A stretch of DNA of 64,000 nt from Herbaspirillum sp. LeCh32-8 (lineage in GTDB: Bacteria > Pseudomonadota > Gammaproteobacteria > Burkholderiales > Burkholderiaceae_D). The translations under genes were made by a program, and so were the position numbers. The notes beneath the pieces are model-generated. The model did no database searches. It saw nothing but the letters and a program-made list of their open reading frames with translations, and was not told the DNA's origin. Shown here one piece after another: positions 55,945 through 64,000 of this stretch. The stretch is from NCBI RefSeq assembly GCF_017814915.1, contig NZ_JAGIPZ010000013.1, positions 1 through 64,000 of the forward strand. The letters are read 5' to 3'. Each line of letters opens with the position of its first letter. The first letter of the stretch is position 1.

Positions 55945-56931
55945 ATGGAACGCAGACACTTTCTTCGCCTCGGCGCAGCCTCGCTGGGCGCCGGCCTGGT
56001 GGGCGCCACACCCTTGATCGCACAGGCTGCCCAGGCACCCAAGACCATCCGCCTGGACTATGCCTACTATTCGCCGCCCAGCCTGGTGCTGCGCAAGTTC
56101 GGCTGGCTGGAGGAGGCCCTCAAGGCGCAAGGTACCGAGGTCAAGTGGGTGCTCAGCCAAGGCAGCAACCGCGCGCTCGAATACCTCAACAGCGACAGCG
56201 TCGACTTCGGCAGCACCGCCGGTCTGGCAGCGCTTTTGGCGCGCGCCAACGGCAATCCGATCAAGGCGGTGTACGTCTATTCGCGCCCGGAATGGACCGC
56301 TCTGGCGGTGTCCAAAGATTCGCCGGTGAAGTCGGTGCGCGAGCTCAAGGGCAAGAAGATCGCTGCTACCAAGGGCACCGACCCCTACCTGTTCCTGCTG
56401 CGTGCGCTGCATGAAAACGGCCTGAAGAAAGGCGACGTCGAGATCGTCCACCTGCAGCATCCGGACGGACGCGTGGCGCTGGAGCAAGGCCGGGTGGACG
56501 CCTGGGCCGGGCTCGATCCGCACCTGGCCGCCAGCGAGCTGGAAGCCGGCTCGCGCCTGATCTATCGCAACGTCAACTTCAACACCTACGGCTTCCTCAA
56601 CGTCAGCGATACCTTCGCCGCGCGTCATCCCGAGCAGGTCAGGCAGGTGATCGCCGCTTATGAGAAGGCGCGCGCCTGGATCGCGGCGCATCCCGACGAT
56701 ACCGTGGCGCTGCTGGCCGAAGAATCCAAGCTGTCGCCGCCGGTGGCGCGCCTGCAATTGAAGCGCAACGATTTCTCGCACCCGCTGATCGGTCGCGAAC
56801 ACATCGACGCCTTGCGCGCAGCCGCCCCCATCCTGACCGAAGAAGATCTGGTCAAGAGCGGCACCGATCTGCCGCGCACCATCAACGCCCTGATCGATCC
56901 ATCGTACGCGACGGGCGTGGTCAAGGCTTGA
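55945..56931 (+). CDS. ABC transporter substrate-binding protein, SsuA/NrtA-like (first)
   Basis: 328 aa. A Tat-type signal (ERRHFLRLGAASLGAG) ends near AQA (about 32). The mature protein opens IRLDYAYYSPPSLVLRKFGWLEEAL and continues GSNRALEYLNSDSVDFGSTAG, VRELKGKKIAATKGTDPYLFLLRAL and GRVDAWAGLDPHLAA, the pattern of aliphatic-sulfonate/taurine binding proteins. It starts 149 bases after the kinase gene and is five bases upstream of a permease. Confidence 0.9.
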   Translation: MERRHFLRLGAASLGAGLVGATPLIAQAAQAPKTIRLDYAYYSPPSLVLRKFGWLEEALKAQGTEVKWVLSQGSNRALEYLNSDSVDFGSTAGLAALLARANGNPIKAVYVYSRPEWTALAVSKDSPVKSVRELKGKKIAATKGTDPYLFLLRALHENGLKKGDVEIVHLQHPDGRVALEQGRVDAWAGLDPHLAASELEAGSRLIYRNVNFNTYGFLNVSDTFAARHPEQVRQVIAAYEKARAWIAAHPDDTVALLAEESKLSPPVARLQLKRNDFSHPLIGREHIDALRAAAPILTEEDLVKSGTDLPRTINALIDPSYATGVVKA

Positions 56932-56935
56932 TGCG

Positions 56936-57868
56936 ATGGACGAGGCCGGCGCCATGAGCACAGCGAAACCCGCCCGCCTGCCGTCGCAGGCGGCGATCTC
57001 TTCGGCTGCGCCGGCCACGACGACGGCGAAGCAAGCGCCGCGCGCGCCGGCAAAAGTGAGCAGAGGCTGGCCGCACGACGACGGCTATCGCCCCGGCAAA
57101 CTTACCGGCTGGATCCTGCCGCTGGGCTTCTTCCTGCTGGTGGAACTCGGCGCACACCTGGGGCTGATCCCGGCGCGACTGTTGCCGCCGCCCAGTGAAC
57201 TGGCGCAGACCCTGTGGTCGCTGGCGGTGCGCGGCGAGCTGCTACCCCACATCTGGGCCAGCCTGGCGCGCGTGCTGGCCGGCTTCATCATCGGCAGCGT
57301 GTCGGCCGTCGCGTTGGGTCTGCTGGTGGGCACCAGCCGCCGCGCCGAGGCGCTGCTGGAACCGAGCTTCCAAGCCTTGCGCGCGATTCCCAGCCTGGCA
57401 TGGATTCCGTTGCTGCTGCTGTGGCTGGGCATCGATGAGACGCCCAAGATCGTGCTCATCGCCATCGGCGCCTTCTTTCCGGTCTACCTGAACCTGGTAT
57501 CCGGCATCCATGACATCGACCACAAGTTGATCGAGGTCGGCACCAGTTCCGGGCTCGGACGCGCGGAGCTGGTGCGGCACATCCTGCTGCCGGCATCGCT
57601 GCCCTACCTGTTCGCCGGCCTGCGCGGCGGCCTGAGCCTGGCCTGGATGTTCCTGGTGGCGGCCGAGTTGATCGCGGCCACACGCGGCGTTGGCTACCTG
57701 CTCTCCGACGGTCGCGAAAGCAGCCGTCCCGACCTGGTGCTGGCGGCCATCCTGGTGCTCGCGCTGCTGGGAAAGCTCAGCGACAGCTTGCTGCGCCTGG
57801 CCGAACGTAACAGCCTGCGCTGGCGCGAAGCGCATCGCATCCCGACTTCTTCGCGCGCCAAATCCTGA
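56936..57868 (+). CDS. ABC transporter permease, SsuC/TauC-like
   Basis: 310 aa. A long polar N-terminal extension (about 1-55) precedes six helices. The BPD permease EAA loop is seen around IEVGTSSGLGRAELVRHILLPASLPYL. The family resembles SsuC/TauC. An ATG at 56954 would drop six residues. It is flanked by two substrate-binding-protein genes, and no ATPase gene is present in the cluster. Confidence 0.9.
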   Translation: MDEAGAMSTAKPARLPSQAAISSAAPATTTAKQAPRAPAKVSRGWPHDDGYRPGKLTGWILPLGFFLLVELGAHLGLIPARLLPPPSELAQTLWSLAVRGELLPHIWASLARVLAGFIIGSVSAVALGLLVGTSRRAEALLEPSFQALRAIPSLAWIPLLLLWLGIDETPKIVLIAIGAFFPVYLNLVSGIHDIDHKLIEVGTSSGLGRAELVRHILLPASLPYLFAGLRGGLSLAWMFLVAAELIAATRGVGYLLSDGRESSRPDLVLAAILVLALLGKLSDSLLRLAERNSLRWREAHRIPTSSRAKS

Positions 57869-57899
57869 AGCGCGTTTCCTGACCACCTTCCATGACGCC

Positions 57900-58889
57900 A
57901 TGAGCAAATCATCTCTCCCCGACCTGCATCGCCGTCGCCTCCTGCAATCTGCTGCGGCCCTGGGCGCGGCCGCCGCGCTGCCCTCCATTACCCTGGCGCA
58001 GGGCAACGGTCGCGCGATCCGCATCGGCTACCAGAAATCCTCGACGCTGCTGACCATCATCAAGAGCAATGGCACGTTGGAAAAACTGCTCGCGCCCGGC
58101 GGCGCCAAGATCAGCTGGCATGAATTTTCCAGCGGCTTGCCGCTCTTGGAAGCGCTCAACGTCGGCGGGGTCGACCTCAGCGCCGACGTCGCCGACACGG
58201 TGCCGGTGTTCGCCCAGGCAGCCGGCGCCAAGCTGACCTACCTGGCGCAAGAGTCGCCTTCGCCGTCGGCCCAGGCGATCGTGGTGCGCGCCGACTCGCC
58301 CATCCGTACCACGGCCGACCTCAAACGCAAGAAAATCGCCGTCACCAAGGCCGCCGGCGTGCACTACCTGCTGATCGCCACCCTGGAAAAGGCGGGACTG
58401 AAATTTTCCGACGTCGAGGCCGCCTATCTGTCGCCGGCCGACGGCCGCGCCGCATTCGAACGCGGCAGCGTGGACGCCTGGGTCACCTGGGACCCTTTCC
58501 TGGCCGGCGTGCAGCGGCAATCGCAAGTACGCGTGCTGGCCGACGGCCGCGGCGTTGCCGATTACCAGCGCTACTACCTGGCATCGACGCCGTTTGCCGA
58601 CGCCAATCCGGATGTGCTGCGCGCGGTCTTCAATGAACTGCAAAAAACCGGGCAATGGGTCAAGCAGCATCCAAAGGAAGCCGCCGCTTTCCTCTCGCCC
58701 TTGTGGGGACTCGACGCCGACACCATCGAACTGGCCAACGGCCGTCGCAGCTATGAAGTGCGCGCGGTGAAGCTCGATGCGCTGGGAGAACAGCAGCGCA
58801 TCGCCGACACGTTCTACGCCGCAGGATTGCTGCCGAAGAAGGTGAATACGGCGGAAGTGGCGATCTGGAAGCCGGCGCAACCGGGCTGA
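57900..58889 (+). CDS. ABC transporter substrate-binding protein, SsuA-like (second)
   Basis: 329 aa. A Tat-like signal (HRRRLLQSAAALGAAAAL) ends near LAQG (about 35). The mature part opens IRIGYQKSSTLLTIIKSNGTLEKLL, with the SsuA hallmarks ISWHEFSSGLPLLEALNVGGVDL, SPIRTTADLKRKKIAVTKAAGVHYLL and GSVDAWVTWDPFLAG. It resembles SsuA more than the first SBP does. It starts 31 bases after the permease stop. Confidence 0.9.
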   Translation: MSKSSLPDLHRRRLLQSAAALGAAAALPSITLAQGNGRAIRIGYQKSSTLLTIIKSNGTLEKLLAPGGAKISWHEFSSGLPLLEALNVGGVDLSADVADTVPVFAQAAGAKLTYLAQESPSPSAQAIVVRADSPIRTTADLKRKKIAVTKAAGVHYLLIATLEKAGLKFSDVEAAYLSPADGRAAFERGSVDAWVTWDPFLAGVQRQSQVRVLADGRGVADYQRYYLASTPFADANPDVLRAVFNELQKTGQWVKQHPKEAAAFLSPLWGLDADTIELANGRRSYEVRAVKLDALGEQQRIADTFYAAGLLPKKVNTAEVAIWKPAQPG

Positions 58890-58910
58890 TCCCGGCGAAG
58901 GATGACGAAC

Positions 58911-59063
58911 ATGGATGCACTCGACAAAATCACCCTGGTACTGATGGTTTGCCTGGTAGCGGTGGCCCTGTTGTTCCCGCTGTCCTCCGGCCATCTGCCG
59001 CAGCGCAAGGAGCGACGCAAAGGTCATGACCGGCACGAGGCGGACGAACAACAGCGCCGCTGA
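58911..59063 (+). CDS. Small single-pass membrane protein
   Basis: 50 aa from the ATG at 58911, with GAAGGA eight or nine bases upstream (an ATG at 58902 would add three residues). One hydrophobic helix, ITLVLMVCLVAVALLFPL, is followed by a highly basic, polar tail (PQRKERRKGHDRHEADEQQRR). It is 21 bases after the second SBP and directly before the terminator, so it is the last gene of the transport cluster. Function unknown; it could be a transporter accessory. Confidence 0.65.
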   Translation: MDALDKITLVLMVCLVAVALLFPLSSGHLPQRKERRKGHDRHEADEQQRR

Positions 59064-59083
59064 CCCAGAGGATCCGGGACGAC

Positions 59084-59116
59084 AAAAAAGCGCCGCATCA
59101 GCGGCGCTTTTTTTTT
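59084..59116. terminator. Bidirectional terminator after the transport cluster
   Basis: AAGCGCCGC-ATCA-GCGGCGCTT followed by TTTTTTT and preceded by an A-run; shared with the convergent osmC-like gene. Confidence 0.9.
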
Positions 59117-59144
59117 AATTGGTCGGCCGCGCCGTCCGTATCGC

Positions 59145-59567
59145 CTACACCAGCGTCGCCGTCACCGAAATATCGGCATTCAAGACCTTCGATACCGGGC
59201 AGCCCGCCTTGGCGGCTGCCACCGCTTCATTGAATTTCTGTTCATCGCGATCAGTGAGCTCAACCTTGACCACCAGCTGGATAGTGGTGATGGTGAAGCC
59301 GGGATCGGTTTTCTCCAGCGTCAGCGCGGCTTCGGTATCGATGCGCTTGGGGCCGAGCCCTGCCTTGTCCAGGCGCGCCGACAAGTCCATCGAGAAACAA
59401 CCTGCATGCGCCGCTGCGATCAACTCTTCGGGGTTGGTGCCCACGCCGTTTTCAAAACGTGTGGAAAAGGAATACTGGGTGTCGGACAGCGTCTTGCTCT
59501 CGGTGCTGAGCGCGCCCTTGCCATCCTTGAGATTGCCGGTCCATACCGCCGATGCCTTGCGTTTCAT
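59145..59567 (-). CDS. osmC: OsmC-family peroxiredoxin
   Basis: 140 aa. The redox cysteines are in AAHAGCFSM (Cys57) and AGCPVSKVL (Cys123), and NPEELIAAAHAGCF is the OsmC subgroup motif. The enzyme reduces organic hydroperoxides by thiol chemistry. The start at 59567 gives MKRKASAVWTG, as in E. coli OsmC; an ATG four codons upstream is less likely. Single gene. Confidence 0.94.
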   Translation of the reverse strand: MKRKASAVWTGNLKDGKGALSTESKTLSDTQYSFSTRFENGVGTNPEELIAAAHAGCFSMDLSARLDKAGLGPKRIDTEAALTLEKTDPGFTITTIQLVVKVELTDRDEQKFNEAVAAAKAGCPVSKVLNADISVTATLV

Positions 59568-59850
59568 GTCAGCCTCCATGTCAGGGTCAATGCGGCCCCG
59601 CTTTTGCGCATGGGCCGCGCGAGCTTCTCATCCTGCCCGCAAGCGGCCGGCGCGACGATAGGACAAGCCCTCGGCCATGCGTAGGACTGCGCGCGACGCA
59701 TGTCTTGATCACAACGATGAGGCGAAACTGGAAGGAAGAAAGTGCGTGGCCGGGATGGCCGCAGAGCGCAACACAGCGCGCAAAGAGGAGGCAGAGAAAC
59801 GGTGAAACGGAGAGACGGTGAAACGCAGAAACGTCAGGCGTGGAGTGCAA

Positions 59851-59882
59851 ATAAAAAAACCGCCGGCAGAGCCGGCGGTAAA
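59851..59882 (-). terminator. Terminator after the Tim44-like gene
   Basis: ACCGCCGGC-AGA-GCCGGCGGT, with a U-run following it on the minus strand (from the A-run at 59852-59858). Confidence 0.8.
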
Positions 59883-59952
59883 ACGGACTGGCGACGCTCA
59901 TCCACTAACCGCCGCCTTCCGCGCCAAACTTTTACTGATGCATGAGCTTTGC

Positions 59953-60897
59953 TCAGGCCGACACAGGATCCACTTGTTGGATACCTGCCAGCACCCAGCC
60001 GCCTTGACCGGCGGTCGGCTTGGACAGGTTCCAGATCTCGGCGAACTGGGCCGGCGATGCGTTCTGGTCTTCCTTGATGAAGCCGAAGAACTTCACGCTG
60101 GCCACGTGATCGTTGCCCACGGTTTCCACACCCAGGACTTCCGCATCCAGCGACACCACATCAGTGTGGTTGGCTGCAGCGCCGCGTTCCTGGATCTGCA
60201 GGCGCAGCTCGGCGAACATTTCCGGCGTGGTGAATTCGCGGATGTCATTGATGTCGGCCTTGTCCCATGCCGCTTGCAGGCGGATGAAATAGGTCTTGGC
60301 ATTGCGCACGAAACCAACGGTGTCGAAACCGGCCGGCACGCCGTAAGCCACCGCCTCGGCGTTACCGAAACCACCGCCACCGAAGCCGCCTTGCGGAGCT
60401 GCCGGCGGTTGCGCCGGCTCCAGCAGCGAGCCGATCTTGGGGGTCGCGTTGCTGTCGGCAGCGTGGTTGTCATTGGCGCCAGCCCATGCCGGACGCGGCT
60501 GCGAAGCCTCCGACTTGCGGCGGAACATGCGGTAGATGAACATCGCGGCCATTGCGATCAGGGCGACGGTGAGGATGGTGCTGATCATGCTCGCCAGGGC
60601 GCCGCCCAGGCCGAGGTGCGAGAGCAGCGCGCCCAGGCCGAGGCCCAGCAATGCGCCGCCCAGGATGCCCTTCCACGGGCTGGGCTTGGCTGCGGCGGGA
60701 GCCGCTGCCGGGGCGGCCGGCTTGGCCGCTGCTGCGTTCTGCTGCATCGGTGCGGCCGGGCTTTGCGCCTGGCGGCCTGCGCCCGCGGACTGTTTGCCGA
60801 TCGAACCGCCGCCGCCAAGACGCTTGGCTTCGACCGTCGATATGCCAACAGACAGCGTCATCACCGCCACTATCAGCGCGACAAATGCTTTTTTCAT
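59953..60897 (-). CDS. Tim44-like domain membrane protein
   Basis: 314 aa. A signal peptide (about 1-22, STVEA) is followed by an Ala/Pro/Gln-rich linker, a Gly-rich membrane segment GILGGALLGLGLGALLSHLG, a second helix ISTILTVALIAMAAMFIYRMF, and a C-terminal Tim44-like domain (FVRNAKTYFIRLQAAWDKADINDIREFTTPEMFAEL to the end). Bacterial Tim44-like proteins of this layout are widespread, but their role is not settled. The start at 60897 was chosen for the signal peptide. Confidence 0.88.
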   Translation of the reverse strand: MKKAFVALIVAVMTLSVGISTVEAKRLGGGGSIGKQSAGAGRQAQSPAAPMQQNAAAAKPAAPAAAPAAAKPSPWKGILGGALLGLGLGALLSHLGLGGALASMISTILTVALIAMAAMFIYRMFRRKSEASQPRPAWAGANDNHAADSNATPKIGSLLEPAQPPAAPQGGFGGGGFGNAEAVAYGVPAGFDTVGFVRNAKTYFIRLQAAWDKADINDIREFTTPEMFAELRLQIQERGAAANHTDVVSLDAEVLGVETVGNDHVASVKFFGFIKEDQNASPAQFAEIWNLSKPTAGQGGWVLAGIQQVDPVSA

Positions 60898-61099
60898 TAC
60901 TATCTCCTGAGATGGAATCTGATGTGATGCGGTCACATCGGCCGTGTTATCTGAACTCTTGATTGCCTGACTGGCGCCGCAATTGGCGACAAATGGAGAT
61001 CGCGTGCGGACATGCGCATGCTGTCGCACGACGCGAAGCCACGGATCAATCAGGAGCGGTTCAGCGGGCGCAGCAAGTCAGTCGCGCGAAGCGACAGGA

Positions 61100-61513
61100 T
61101 CAGGCCCGGGGAGGACGGCCGGCGAGCGGCAGGAACGGAGGCTGGCTGGCGTCGTCGCTGCGAAGAGCGGGAGCCAGACGGGTGGTTTGCGGCAGGATGG
61201 CCAGCGACTGGATCAGCACCGGCTCGTCGCCGATGCCTGCATGCGTGGAGAAATCTTCGCCATTGTCGGCGTAGGTATTGCTGTCTTCATCGGCCGCGCC
61301 CTTGTCGGCCACGGCATCGTGCTGCTGCACGTCGGCGACGTGATCGACCACGGCAACGGTCTTGTCGACCAGATGCTTGACGGCGATATTGGATTGCACC
61401 TGCACCGGCGCCGAGAAATCAGTTGCGGCGACCGAGCTGGCGTACGTCAGCACCGCTGCAAATACTTGCACCGGGAACAGACAGATCAGCAGAAGGACCC
61501 ACAAACGTTTCAT
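61100..61513 (-). CDS. Exported acidic protein of unknown function
   Basis: 137 aa. A clear signal peptide, MKRLWVLLLICLFPVQVFA, is cleaved near 19. The mature 118 residues contain no cysteine, are acidic and Asp/Val-rich (HLVDKTVAVVDHVADVQQHDAVADKGAADEDS), and end with a Pro-rich PPFLPLAGRPPRA. The N-terminus and Pro tail faintly recall CzcI-like periplasmic metal-resistance proteins, but I would not assign that. It is divergent from the TctD-like regulator across a 373-base spacer. Confidence 0.65.
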   Translation of the reverse strand: MKRLWVLLLICLFPVQVFAAVLTYASSVAATDFSAPVQVQSNIAVKHLVDKTVAVVDHVADVQQHDAVADKGAADEDSNTYADNGEDFSTHAGIGDEPVLIQSLAILPQTTRLAPALRSDDASQPPFLPLAGRPPRA

Positions 61514-61886
61514 CTAATTTTCCAGCAATGGATGCGAGAAATTATAACAACAAAAATTACGCCGACACGCCGGCGGAGAAATTAATTACAGCTCCTACTA
61601 TTGGACCGAAACCGCGATCTTCAAGGGCCGTCGACGCACTGTTACATTTAAAAGCTCATCCGCCGTCGATTTCCCCTCGACGACCTCACGCGGCAATTTC
61701 CCGAGCCGGCCGGATCGCGCCTCGGACAAGTGATTCCGGGCGTCAGCCCCAATTGCGAGCTTATCTTCAGATCAACCGTTTCCCTCATTTGCATTGGCGG
61801 TTGAATTAGTAGATTATGCGTGAAAATACCACAATAATTCCATCACACGAGACAAATCAGACGAGAGTTCTCTCTGATAAATTCCT
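61514..61886. other. Divergent spacer between the acidic protein and the TctD-like regulator
   Basis: 373 bases with AT-rich ends likely to hold divergent promoters. A near-perfect hairpin (ATCAGACGAGAG with CTCTCTGAT, 61857-61879) lies directly before the regulator's start, where a Shine-Dalgarno would be expected; none is visible. I see no gene or known RNA here. Confidence 0.5.
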
Positions 61887-62597
61887 ATGCGCATCCTCCT
61901 TGCTGAAGACGACAGCGTACTGGCCGATGGATTGACGCGCTCGCTGCGCCATTCCGGCTATGCCGCCGATTGCGTCAAGAATGGTGTGGAAGCCGACTCG
62001 GCCCTGTCCACCCAGGACTTCGACCTGCTGATCCTGGACCTGGGGTTGCCCAAAATGTCCGGACTGGAAGTGCTGCGCCGCCTGCGTGCGCGCAATTCGC
62101 GCCTGCCGGTGCTGATCCTGACGGCGGCCGACTCGGTGGAGCAGCGCGTGCAAGGCCTGGACCTGGGCGCTGACGATTACATGGCCAAGCCCTTCGCGCT
62201 GTCCGAATTGGAAGCGCGCGTACGCGCCCTGACCCGGCGCGGCGCCGGCGGCGGCCCCACGGTGATCAGGCACGGTCCGCTGTCGTACGACCAGGTTGGC
62301 CGTATCGCCTACATCGGCGAGCAGATGCTGGAATTGTCGGCGCGGGAACTGGGCCTTCTGGAAGTATTATTGCAACGCACGGGACGGCTGGTCTCCAAGG
62401 AACAGCTGGTCGACCACCTGTGCGAATGGGGAGAGGAAGTCAGCAACAATGCCATCGAGGTCTATGTCCACCGCTTGCGCAAAAAAATCGAAGTCGGCGG
62501 CGTACGCATCGCTACCGTGCGCGGGCTGGGCTATTGCCTGGAAAAGCTCCCCGACGCCGGCAGCCCGGCGCCGGCCGTCGCCAGCGGCGCGGCCTGA
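61887..62597 (+). CDS. OmpR-family response regulator (TctD/QseB-like)
   Basis: 236 aa. Receiver with acidic E7/D8/D9, phospho-Asp51 (LLILDLGLP), Thr79 (ILTAAD) and Lys101 (MAKPF), then a winged-helix domain ending VYVHRLRKKIEVGGVRIATVRGLGYCLE. It is followed by a sensor kinase gene, with about 50 bases between. Similar pairs (TctD-TctE) control tricarboxylate uptake, but no tct transport genes are visible, so the target is open. Confidence 0.93.
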   Translation: MRILLAEDDSVLADGLTRSLRHSGYAADCVKNGVEADSALSTQDFDLLILDLGLPKMSGLEVLRRLRARNSRLPVLILTAADSVEQRVQGLDLGADDYMAKPFALSELEARVRALTRRGAGGGPTVIRHGPLSYDQVGRIAYIGEQMLELSARELGLLEVLLQRTGRLVSKEQLVDHLCEWGEEVSNNAIEVYVHRLRKKIEVGGVRIATVRGLGYCLEKLPDAGSPAPAVASGAA

Positions 62598-62647
62598 ACA
62601 CGCCCGCCCGTTACTGAACGCCCGCTCGCCCGCCGCGGCGCTGCCTC

Positions 62648-64000
62648 ATGTCGCCGCGTGATCCCTCCTCCGTCCAGCCGCAGGCTGACGCCGAAGCCCC
62701 CTCCTCCGCGCCGCCGCGCAAGAAGCGCCGCGCCATCGCCACCCAACCGGTGGAGCGCATCCAGCGCTCGCTGTTCGGCGAGATCCTGGACTGGATGCTG
62801 GCGCCGCTGCTGTTGCTGTGGCCGATGAGCATCGCCATCACCTACCTGATCGCGCAATCCATCGCCAACCAACCCTTCGACCGCGCGCTGGAAGACAGCG
62901 TCACTGTGCTCGCGCAGCAGGTGTCCGAAGTCAACGGTAAGGTAGTGGCGCGATTGCCGGTATCGGCGCGCGACCTGCTGCGCGCCGACGACATCGACAA
63001 TATCTATTACAAGGTCAGCGGCCCCGCTGGCGAATACGTGGAAGGCGACGTCGACATGTCGCAGCCGCCGCCCGATGATGATCGCAGCACCGTCGGCACG
63101 GTGCAGTTCCGCAACGACATCCTGCACGGCAGCGACGTGCGCATCGCCTACGTGCAGGTCGACCTGCGTCGCAGCGCCGCCCAGCGCGCCGCCTCGCGCG
63201 AGCCGCGACTGGCCACGGTGCAGGTCGGCGAGACGCTGGAGAAGCGCGCCCAGCTCGCCAATGAAATCATCAAGGGCGTGATCCTGCCGCAGTTCATCAT
63301 CCTGCCGGTGGCGCTGGCGCTGGTGTGGTTCGCGTTGTCGCGTGGGCTCTCGCCGCTGTCCGAACTGCAGCAGCGCATCCGCGCGCGGCGTCCTGACGAT
63401 CTCTCGCCGATCGACTCGGGCCAGGTGCCGGAAGAAATCTCGCCGCTGGTACGTTCGCTCAACGACATGCTGGCGCGCCTGTCGCAGACCATCGCGATCC
63501 AGAAGCGCTTCATCGCCGACGCCGCGCACCAGATGAAGACCCCGCTGGCCGGCATGCGCATGCAGTCCGAACTGGCGCTGCGCCAAGACGACCAGGTCGA
63601 CGTGCGACGCTCGCTGGAACAGCTGGCCAAGAGTTCGGAAACCGCCACCCGCCTGGTCAATCAGCTGCTCTCGCTGGCCCGCGCCGAGAACCAGCAATCG
63701 CAGGCCGGCGGCATGGCGCCGGTCGAGCTGTCCGAACTGGCGCGCACCGTGGTGCAGGACTGGGTGCCGATGTCCTTCACCCAGCGCATCGACCTCGGTT
63801 TCGAGCAACCGGGCCACCCGATCCTGATCAACGGCAATCCCATCATGCTGCGCGAGATGCTCTCCAACCTGCTCGACAACGCGCTGCACTACACCCCGCA
63901 CGACGGCAACGGCCGCGTGACGGTGCGCGCGCGCACCGAAGAAGGCGGCGGGCTGGCGATCCTGGAGGTGGAAGACAACGGCCCCGGCATTGCGCCGGCC
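62648..64000 (+). CDS. Sensor histidine kinase (TctE-like), C-terminus beyond the window
   Basis: 451 codons visible, open to the edge. A basic Pro-rich N-terminus is followed by a first membrane helix (about 50-75, WMLAPLLLLWPMSIAITYLIA), a periplasmic domain of the 2CSK_N type (about 76-205), a second helix (FIILPVALALVWFAL), a HAMP-like LSPLSELQQRIRAR segment, the H-box ADAAHQMKTPLAG with His294, the N-box NLLDNALHYTP and the start of the G1 box DNGPGIA. It is the cognate kinase of the preceding regulator. Confidence 0.93.
   Translation, partial: MSPRDPSSVQPQADAEAPSSAPPRKKRRAIATQPVERIQRSLFGEILDWMLAPLLLLWPMSIAITYLIAQSIANQPFDRALEDSVTVLAQQVSEVNGKVVARLPVSARDLLRADDIDNIYYKVSGPAGEYVEGDVDMSQPPPDDDRSTVGTVQFRNDILHGSDVRIAYVQVDLRRSAAQRAASREPRLATVQVGETLEKRAQLANEIIKGVILPQFIILPVALALVWFALSRGLSPLSELQQRIRARRPDDLSPIDSGQVPEEISPLVRSLNDMLARLSQTIAIQKRFIADAAHQMKTPLAGMRMQSELALRQDDQVDVRRSLEQLAKSSETATRLVNQLLSLARAENQQSQAGGMAPVELSELARTVVQDWVPMSFTQRIDLGFEQPGHPILINGNPIMLREMLSNLLDNALHYTPHDGNGRVTVRARTEEGGGLAILEVEDNGPGIAPA

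Overview
The window is high-GC chromosomal DNA from a betaproteobacterium, most probably an Oxalobacteraceae member close to Herbaspirillum. I infer this from gene content and order (lptD-surA-pdxA-rsmA; pgk-pyk-fba-purC-purE-purK-tsaC; a split pntAa/pntAb/pntB transhydrogenase; recA-recX; sucCD) and from protein sequence style. I ran no database search. I see no rRNA, tRNA, CRISPR array or prophage. The only mobile DNA is one end of an IS3-family element (IS150-like) cut by the left edge of the window.

Layout. 1-460: IS end, a cluster of TGTCGACA palindromes and a degenerate gene remnant. 461-3052: a periplasmic molybdopterin oxidoreductase / cytochrome b561 / DUF5666-like operon and a small Tyr/Pro-rich exported protein. 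3222-8959 (minus): rsmA, pdxA, surA, lptD, divergent from amgK-murU-pepP-ubiH and upp (9057-14161), so outer-membrane assembly abuts peptidoglycan-sugar recycling. 14247-17634 (minus): transhydrogenase genes with panD between pntAa and pntAb. 17801-19444: Nudix hydrolase and mnmA. 19640-23310: iron block with a strong Fur-box candidate, hemP, an unknown gene, bfd, tonB-exbB-exbD and bfr. 23407-31283: GST, purB, cytochrome b561 with two yceI genes, pdxH, cfa, msrA, flavin reductase. 31368-39995 (minus): ompW, then tsaC, purK/E/C and glycolytic fba, pyk, pgk. 40168-44789: azlCD divergent from ilvE, zinc ribbon, NTF2-like protein, YheT-like hydrolase and an unknown. 44832-50872: bepA-like protease, moaC, a lone type IV pilin, a TerC-family protein, sucD and sucC. 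51384-53185: recX and recA with a perfect LexA box. 53556-64000: a receiver-TPR regulator with a tiny kinase, an SBP-permease-SBP transport cluster without an ATPase, a 50-aa membrane protein, OsmC-like and Tim44-like proteins, an acidic exported protein, and a TctD/TctE-like two-component system running off the right edge.

Most genes are core metabolism and envelope genes whose function is clear from motifs. I do not find a clear-cut new multi-gene system. The best leads are the receiver-TPR/mini-kinase pair with its own dyad, the ATPase-less transport cluster with a tail microprotein, the unknown gene inside the Fur-type iron operon together with a bacterioferritin whose ferroxidase Glu127 position is Thr, panD embedded in the pnt operon, a nested hairpin leader upstream of sucC, and perfect dyads upstream of ilvE and the b561-yceI genes.
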